The notes beneath the pieces are model-generated. The model worked only from the letters and a program-made list of their open reading frames with translations. It did no database searches and was not told the DNA's origin. A DNA stretch of 64,000 bases from a virus. Shown one piece after another: positions 59,887 through 64,000 of the stretch (position 1 is the stretch's first letter; every line of letters starts with the position of its first letter). The stretch lies in IMG/VR virus record IMGVR_UViG_3300024262_000026, positions 1 through 64,000 of that record; one strand, written 5' to 3'. The position numbers were made by a program, and so were the translations under genes.

Positions 59887-61050
59887 TTAAACCTTATAAA
59901 CCTTTGATTTATAAGGTTTAATTATATCTTGGTTTTTATCTGGATAAGGTATTACAGATAATATATATCTAATACCATTTAACTGTCCTAATTTTTTATC
60001 ATTCATATCAACAACCACCCAAGGTGCAATATCCGTTGATGTTTTAGCAAACATTTGTTCTTTATAAAATGTAAATCTATCATATCTATCAACAGCCTTA
60101 GCATCGCTTGGACTAAACTTCCACCATTTTATTGGACTCGCTTGCCTTAAAGCAAATCTATATTCTTGTGTTTCTTTTTCAATTGAAAACCAAAATTTTA
60201 TAAGAGTAACACCACCATCAATTATTTTTTCTTCAAATGGTACAACATCTTCAATAAATTTCTTATACTGATCCTCTGTACAAAATCCATTAACAGGGTC
60301 ATTAACTGCTCTGTTATAATAACTTCTATCAAAAAATGTTAAATGTCCTTTAGGCGGCAAAACATCCTCATATCTATCAAACCAATGTTGTTGATCATAT
60401 TGTGTTGGAATACCAAACCATTCATGATCAACAATTTTCTCATTTGTAAAACCTTCAATTAATTTTATAAAAGAACCTTTACCAGCGGAATCTCTACCGT
60501 CACAAGTTACTAATACTCTCATACCAGAATCTTTAATGTATTCTGTCATTTTAACCAACTCAATTGAAAGAGCATCCAGTTCACTTTTAAAAATTTCTTT
60601 AGAAATTTTTCTTTGAGTTTTTGTTTTTTTCTTTAGTTCTTTTACCTTTTTAAATTTATCTTTAACATCCGATTTTGAGAAATCTTGATCTATCTTATCA
60701 AATATTCTTGGTAAATCAGATATATAACCTTTAAAATATTTGATAGCAGAGTCTTTACCATCTATTTTATTCTTTATTGTTAATGCTTTAAAAAATGAAT
60801 CTAACTCCAATAATCTATATAAGTTGTCTCCAAATTTACGGTGGGCATCATTTTTAATTTTAATTGGATCTGAATTTTTCTCAAAATCACTAAAAAATTT
60901 ATCAATAGTATTAACTATTTGTTCATCATCTAAATCACTATTAGCACTATCATAATTAACTGAGAATTCTGGATACGATGATGTTGATGTATAATAAGAT
61001 GGTTTATCTATCTTATACTCTAAAAATGGTTGAAATTTCTTAATACTCAC
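59887..61050 (-). CDS. Polyphosphate kinase 2 (PPK2) with leader and N-terminal extension
   Basis: Transfers phosphate between polyphosphate and nucleotides. Walker A is CDGRDSAGKGS (Gly185-Ser193), followed by the PPK2 lid and DRSYYNRA (241-248). The catalytic core needs about 240 residues; here it starts near residue 150. The first about 145 residues, beginning MSIKKFQPFLEYK (a leader-like start; GTG start codon), are an extension with helical segments. Could regenerate NTPs or dNTPs from host polyphosphate during infection, or act from within the virion. A phage-type promoter motif is 17 nt upstream. Confidence 0.88.
   Translation of the reverse strand: MSIKKFQPFLEYKIDKPSYYTSTSSYPEFSVNYDSANSDLDDEQIVNTIDKFFSDFEKNSDPIKIKNDAHRKFGDNLYRLLELDSFFKALTIKNKIDGKDSAIKYFKGYISDLPRIFDKIDQDFSKSDVKDKFKKVKELKKKTKTQRKISKEIFKSELDALSIELVKMTEYIKDSGMRVLVTCDGRDSAGKGSFIKLIEGFTNEKIVDHEWFGIPTQYDQQHWFDRYEDVLPPKGHLTFFDRSYYNRAVNDPVNGFCTEDQYKKFIEDVVPFEEKIIDGGVTLIKFWFSIEKETQEYRFALRQASPIKWWKFSPSDAKAVDRYDRFTFYKEQMFAKTSTDIAPWVVVDMNDKKLGQLNGIRYILSVIPYPDKNQDIIKPYKSKVYKV
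59889..59919. repeat. Inverted repeat at the 3' end of the PPK2 gene
   Basis: Perfect 12-bp arms AAACCTTATAAA / TTTATAAGGTTT with a 7-nt loop, overlapping the last codons of PPK2. No T-run follows on the minus strand, so it is not a standard terminator, but it could form a hairpin that protects the mRNA or blocks read-through into the next gene. Confidence 0.7.
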
Positions 61051-61067
61051 TTCAAAAAACTTTTTTT

Positions 61068-61077
61068 ATTATATATA
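61068..61077 (-). promoter_or_regulatory. Phage-type promoter-like box (TATATATAAT)
   Basis: Minus-strand TATATATAAT 17 nt before the PPK2 start. Confidence 0.35.
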
Positions 61078-61111
61078 AAAAATGAAAATTAAAAAACAAA
61101 CCAGAAAAAAC

Positions 61112-61121
61112 AATATATAAC
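61112..61121 (+). promoter_or_regulatory. Phage-type promoter-like box (AATATATAAC), 5 nt from ATG
   Basis: AATATATAAC 5 nt before the ATG of the bS21 gene. Confidence 0.4.
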
Positions 61122-61126
61122 CAACT

Positions 61127-61321
61127 ATGTTAATAATAAAAGTAAAAAAAGGTGAAAATATAGACATTGCGTTAAAACGATATAAATTTAAATATCGTAA
61201 AACGAAAGTATCTGAACAACTCAGAGAAAGAATGGAATATACAAAACCATCCGTTAAAAAACGAGCACAGAAGCAAAAAGCCAAATATCTTAATAAGAAA
61301 GAACAAGATGAAAATAAATAA
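61127..61321 (+). CDS. rpsU: Ribosomal protein bS21 (phage-encoded)
   Basis: 64 residues with the standard bS21 pattern: MLIIKVKKGENIDIALKRYKFK (cf. IxVxxGExIExALKRYKRK), then TKVSEQLRERMEYTKPSVKKRAQKQKAKYL. bS21 binds the 30S subunit near the 16S rRNA 3' end. In Bacteroidota bS21, bS18 and bS6 cover the anti-Shine-Dalgarno region, which matches the absence of SD sites at gene starts here. A phage copy could replace the host protein and steer translation to phage mRNAs. A terminator follows, and a phage-type promoter box is 5 nt upstream. Confidence 0.9.
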   Translation: MLIIKVKKGENIDIALKRYKFKYRKTKVSEQLRERMEYTKPSVKKRAQKQKAKYLNKKEQDENK

Positions 61322-61323
61322 AA

Positions 61324-61346
61324 AAGAGAATCAAGTTGATTCTCTT
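61324..61346 (+). terminator. Terminator after the bS21 gene
   Basis: AAGAGAATCAA / TTGATTCTCTT stem followed by AATTTTATT, directly after the bS21 stop codon. Confidence 0.7.
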
Positions 61347-61365
61347 AATTTTATTGTCAAGTTAG

Positions 61366-61740
61366 TTAAAAATTGATAGGTTTTGATTCATCATTAATTA
61401 TCAATGAACATTTGTTATCTTTCAGATATTTTTCAGCTATTTTTATTCTCTCCATTTCATCCTTAGCAGAATCTAATAGTTCTCTTTTTTCCTCAGGTAG
61501 TTCAGGAATAATATCACGAAGTTCCATCAATGTTTCATTAAAAGGACTCATAGGAGTCACAATAGACATATCTTCCAATATTGTAAATTGCCAAGGTGAC
61601 ATACCAGAATATACAACTATTTTTGGTATAGAATCTAATTTATAATGTGGAAAATACTCTTTGGACATTTTATGATTATCATAATGAGAATATTTCACAT
61701 TCATTATTTCACATATCTTTTTTACAATTGCTTCTTCCAT
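61366..61740 (-). CDS. Unknown 124-residue protein
   Basis: Not recognised. KYSHYDNHKMSKEYFPHYKL and MSPWQFTILEDMSIVTPMSPFNETL are visible segments. The C-terminus is helical. Its start overlaps the end of the next gene upstream (61709) by 32 nt. No SD site. Confidence 0.55.
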   Translation of the reverse strand: MEEAIVKKICEIMNVKYSHYDNHKMSKEYFPHYKLDSIPKIVVYSGMSPWQFTILEDMSIVTPMSPFNETLMELRDIIPELPEEKRELLDSAKDEMERIKIAEKYLKDNKCSLIINDESKPINF

Positions 61741-61981
61741 AAATTGAATTTCGCTTTAAAATGTCTATTAATAACTTAACTTCTTCAGCATTTGAAAAGA
61801 AAAAATCAGTTTCATTAAATAATTCAACACCAAAATCTTCACCATCATCATTAGTTGTTGATATTAAACAAAACCCATTTAAAAATTCATAAGTAAAGTA
61901 ATAAAAGTCAGTATCACCACTTTCTTCTGCGGTTACTATCTCTTTAGTAAATCCTAATTTTTCTAATTCTTTTTCTTTCAT
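61709..61981 (-). CDS. Unknown 90-residue protein
   Basis: Acidic protein with YYFTYEFLNGFCLISTTNDDGEDFGVELFNETDFFFSNAEEVKLLID, an alpha/beta pattern seen in small phage proteins. No family recognised. Confidence 0.55.
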   Translation of the reverse strand: MKEKELEKLGFTKEIVTAEESGDTDFYYFTYEFLNGFCLISTTNDDGEDFGVELFNETDFFFSNAEEVKLLIDILKRNSIYGRSNCKKDM

Positions 61982-61994
61982 AATTTATAATTTG

Positions 61995-62237
61995 TTACAG
62001 TTTTTTAAATTCATTAATAAATAATATTTCATCTGGTGTAAAAACAAAATCCAATTTCTTATCTAAACTCTTAAACACAAATTCTTGATATGTCTTATTG
62101 TTTTTGTTATTTTTAAACCTAGAATGTAATTTGACAGGAGTGTTCATATAACCATACCAAGCACCTGTAATGTAATATATTACATTCTTCTCACAATCTT
62201 TTGCTGCAATTTCATTATCACACAAATCTTCTTTCAT
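61995..62237 (-). CDS. Unknown 80-residue protein
   Basis: Begins MKEDLCDNEIAAKDCEKNVIYYITGAWYGYM, with a C-terminal FVFTPDEILFINEFKKL. No family recognised. Lies between RtcB and the previous gene in the same orientation. Confidence 0.55.
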   Translation of the reverse strand: MKEDLCDNEIAAKDCEKNVIYYITGAWYGYMNTPVKLHSRFKNNKNNKTYQEFVFKSLDKKLDFVFTPDEILFINEFKKL

Positions 62238-62264
62238 TTTATATTCAATTTTTCATATAAATAA

Positions 62265-62298
62265 ATGAAAGGTAATTTTACTTACCTCTCATTTTTCT
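62265..62298 (-). terminator. Probable hairpin at the RtcB 3' end
   Basis: Arms GAGAGGTAA / TTACCTTTC overlapping the RtcB stop codon, with one mismatch and a weak T-rich end on the minus strand (ATTTATTTAT). Termination is probably partial. Confidence 0.4.
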
Positions 62299-63699
62299 CA
62301 TTTGTTTACGATTTTTAGTTTCATCCTTTTCAGATTTGGCTTTTAACCTTTTTTCTTTCCAAGTCATAGATTCACCTTTATCTTTCAAATTTAAGATAGG
62401 TTTAACTCTATCTAAAATTTTAGCGGTTGGAGCAATTGCAGCCTCAATAAAAGCACTCTTCTTGTAGGATTGTGGGGATTCATCCAAAGTTGCTTTACAC
62501 ACACTTGTAGATACTACATCCTTCATTCTAAACTGGAAATCTTTCAAGTCAACTTTCCTAGACGCTTCACCTCTTGACATAATCCTACCCGCCCCGTGAC
62601 AAGCTGAATTGTTCCAATCAGGATTAGATTTACCTTCACAAATTAACATACCATCAGCCATATTTAATGGAATAACCATTCTTTCACCAATATATGAAGA
62701 AATAGCACCCTTGCGAATAATCATATCTTCGAAGTTGATGAAATTGTGAATTGAGTGAATAGTATCTAAAATTTTAATATTCAATTTGTTGACAACAAGT
62801 TCTATCATTCTTGTTCTATTAAAATCTGCATATTTCTGTGCAAAAATCATATCCATAAAATAGTTGATAGCGTCCTGTCCTTCCAAAAATTCCATACCAT
62901 TGATATTAAAATCAAAATCTAAACCTAAATCCTGTTTTGCTTTTTTAATTTCGTTAGGTATGTCTCTTCCTGGAAACTGTTCTTTAATTTCCCTAATCTT
63001 ATCAGTTAAAACGACTTTTCTTTTGTTATCTAATATGCTTTTCGCATTATTTTGGTGATACTCACAAATCATTTTTCCGAAATTTCTTGAACCTGAGTGA
63101 ACAGTAATCCAAATATCGCCAGTATTTTCTGACACACCTACTTCCCAATAGTGATTGCCGCCTCCCAGAGTACCAACAGCCAATTCTGCATCTTGCTTCA
63201 TGCCAATTTCTTTTTGTTTCTTCAAAAACCAATCATATGAATATCTCACATAATCAAAGTTTGTGTTAAACTTCTTATTATATTTCATAATAAAATTACG
63301 AGCAGATTCTGTTGCTTCATCAAATTTGAAATTCTTCTCAAAATATTTTGATGGAATTGAACTTCTTTGGTGTATTTTATTTCCCATAGGAACAACATCC
63401 CTAATATATTCATCAATTTTCAACAATTTATCTTTATTTAAAGAAACTTGATTACCTACATTAGCAGACAAAACTCCACAACCAATATCTACAGAAATAC
63501 TGTTGGGTAAAACTTTTTCTCCCAAAGGCATTGAGAATCCGACTGGTGCAGATTTTCCTGCATGACAATCGGGCATCATAACAATTTTACCATCAAAAGC
63601 CACATGGTTAGTCATAGCGTAAACTTGCTGTAAACATGCTTCTTCAATATCATCAATCGTTATTAACGCATCTGTGTATTTTCCTTTAATTTTTAACAT
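62278..63699 (-). CDS. rtcB: RNA-splicing ligase RtcB
   Basis: Joins RNA ends with 2',3'-cyclic phosphate or 3'-phosphate to 5'-OH. Active-site motifs: DIGCGV (Asp71, Cys74), GGGNHYWEV (Asn182, His183), HSGSRNFG (His201) and SACHGAGRIMSRG with the guanylylated His368. 473 residues is standard. In a phage it may repair tRNAs cleaved by host anticodon nucleases. It has a host-like -7 box (minus strand, 63716-63723) 17 nt upstream. Confidence 0.93.
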   Translation of the reverse strand: MLKIKGKYTDALITIDDIEEACLQQVYAMTNHVAFDGKIVMMPDCHAGKSAPVGFSMPLGEKVLPNSISVDIGCGVLSANVGNQVSLNKDKLLKIDEYIRDVVPMGNKIHQRSSIPSKYFEKNFKFDEATESARNFIMKYNKKFNTNFDYVRYSYDWFLKKQKEIGMKQDAELAVGTLGGGNHYWEVGVSENTGDIWITVHSGSRNFGKMICEYHQNNAKSILDNKRKVVLTDKIREIKEQFPGRDIPNEIKKAKQDLGLDFDFNINGMEFLEGQDAINYFMDMIFAQKYADFNRTRMIELVVNKLNIKILDTIHSIHNFINFEDMIIRKGAISSYIGERMVIPLNMADGMLICEGKSNPDWNNSACHGAGRIMSRGEASRKVDLKDFQFRMKDVVSTSVCKATLDESPQSYKKSAFIEAAIAPTAKILDRVKPILNLKDKGESMTWKEKRLKAKSEKDETKNRKQMRKMRGK

Positions 63700-63715
63700 A
63701 ATTTCTAATTTTTTA

Positions 63716-63723
63716 CAAAGATA
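63716..63723 (-). promoter_or_regulatory. Host-like Bacteroidota -7 box (TATCTTTG, minus strand)
   Basis: Minus-strand TATCTTTG upstream of RtcB; fits TAnnTTTG. Confidence 0.5.
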
Positions 63724-63732
63724 TAAAAATAT

Positions 63733-64000
63733 TTAATATAAAAAATATATTTTCTTTAATTTCCAACCTTTTTTAACTTTATTATATCTATATCCATTTA
63801 TTACTTCACAATTTTCAAATTGTTGATAATTTAAATCATAATTTTTTAATTCTCTTTTAATACCACCTTCAATTATATATTTTTCTCCAATAGGAGATAT
63901 CAATTCCCATAAACAACCATTTGGATTTTTTAATCCCATTTTACTTTCTGATATTTTCTTTCTAACTTCTACTCTTCGTGATGGACTATTATATCCTGTT
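63733..64000 (-). CDS. Partial homing endonuclease C-terminus (NUMOD3-type)
   Basis: Frame running off the right edge; the visible 88 codons read ...GYNSPSRRVEVRKKISESKMGLKNPNGCLWELIS..., where KISESKMGLKNPN is a NUMOD3-type DNA-binding motif. The last part (SPIGEKYIIEGG, KKGWKLKKI) is common at the C-terminus of free-standing phage homing nucleases. The catalytic domain lies beyond the window. The internal ATG at 63939 would give a 68-residue fragment and is not the real start. Confidence 0.6.
   Translation of the reverse strand, partial: TGYNSPSRRVEVRKKISESKMGLKNPNGCLWELISPIGEKYIIEGGIKRELKNYDLNYQQFENCEVINGYRYNKVKKGWKLKKIYFLY

Noticed and set aside
59889-59919. Hairpin after PPK2 as a rho-independent terminator
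   Set aside because: No T-run follows on the minus strand; the next gene starts within about 17 nt, so termination here is unlikely.
1-64000. tRNA or rRNA genes
   Set aside because: No cloverleaf-like or rRNA-like sequence was recognised by eye; a covariance search would be decisive.

Overview
The window looks like part of a large, AT-rich genome of a T4-like myovirus that infects a member of the Bacteroidota. Evidence for a contractile-tailed phage is a tail sheath and tail tube pair, a run of baseplate genes ending in a gp5-like spike, a UvsX/RecA recombinase next to a gp41/DnaB-like helicase, and at least five free-standing homing endonucleases. Evidence for the host is indirect: several promoters carry the Bacteroidota -7 box (TAnnTTTG), gene starts lack Shine-Dalgarno sequences, and one small secreted protein has a Bacteroidota-style signal peptide. 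No tRNA, rRNA or CRISPR array was seen.

Layout. 1-6.1 kb (minus strand): partial homing endonuclease, tail tube, two small Cys-containing proteins, and a double-length tail sheath. 6.2-16.1 kb (plus strand, host-like promoters): small unknowns, a sigma factor, a candidate structured RNA, a rhomboid protease, a secreted membrane protein, a metallopeptidase/VWA protein, a large unknown and a MoxR-type AAA ATPase; an HNH endonuclease gene is inserted in the opposite orientation. 16.1-25.6 kb (minus strand): tandem TibC-like glycosyltransferase, class II ribonucleotide reductase split by an intein, DnaB-like helicase and UvsX. 25.7-33 kb (plus): baseplate, hub and spike genes. 33-46.8 kb: a kinase-like protein, then a dense plus-strand chain of mostly overlapping small genes with two DNA methyltransferases, a GIY-YIG endonuclease, an FkbM-like methyltransferase and a degenerate gp47-like phosphoesterase. 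46.8-49.7 kb (minus): AAA ATPase, GT25 glycosyltransferase, IMP dehydrogenase. 49.7-61.3 kb: a mixed-strand block in which many proteins start with a short common leader resembling the T4 capsid-targeting sequence, including a DeoC-like protein, a polyphosphate kinase 2 and a methyltransferase; it also holds an endolysin, a repeat protein, BRCT, DnaJ and ribosomal protein bS21. 61.3-64 kb (minus): small unknowns, RtcB and a partial homing endonuclease.

Two promoter classes are visible: a host-like class (TAnnTTTG) mainly in front of the 6-16 kb genes, and a phage-specific motif (AATATATAA, reminiscent of the T4 late box TATAAATA) in front of structural and small genes. The phage sigma factor is the obvious candidate reader of the second class.

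The least explained signals are (i) a conserved C-terminal tail, about [IV]RKxKL[DE]xIN[DE], ending about thirteen otherwise different small proteins between 34.5 and 46.5 kb and usually overlapping the next start codon; (ii) the common N-terminal leader on about eleven proteins, suggesting that enzymes are packaged in the virion; (iii) a folded RNA with an 11-bp closing helix at 8.5 kb; and (iv) probable pseudoenzymes (DeoC without its Schiff-base lysine, gp47-like protein without metal ligands).
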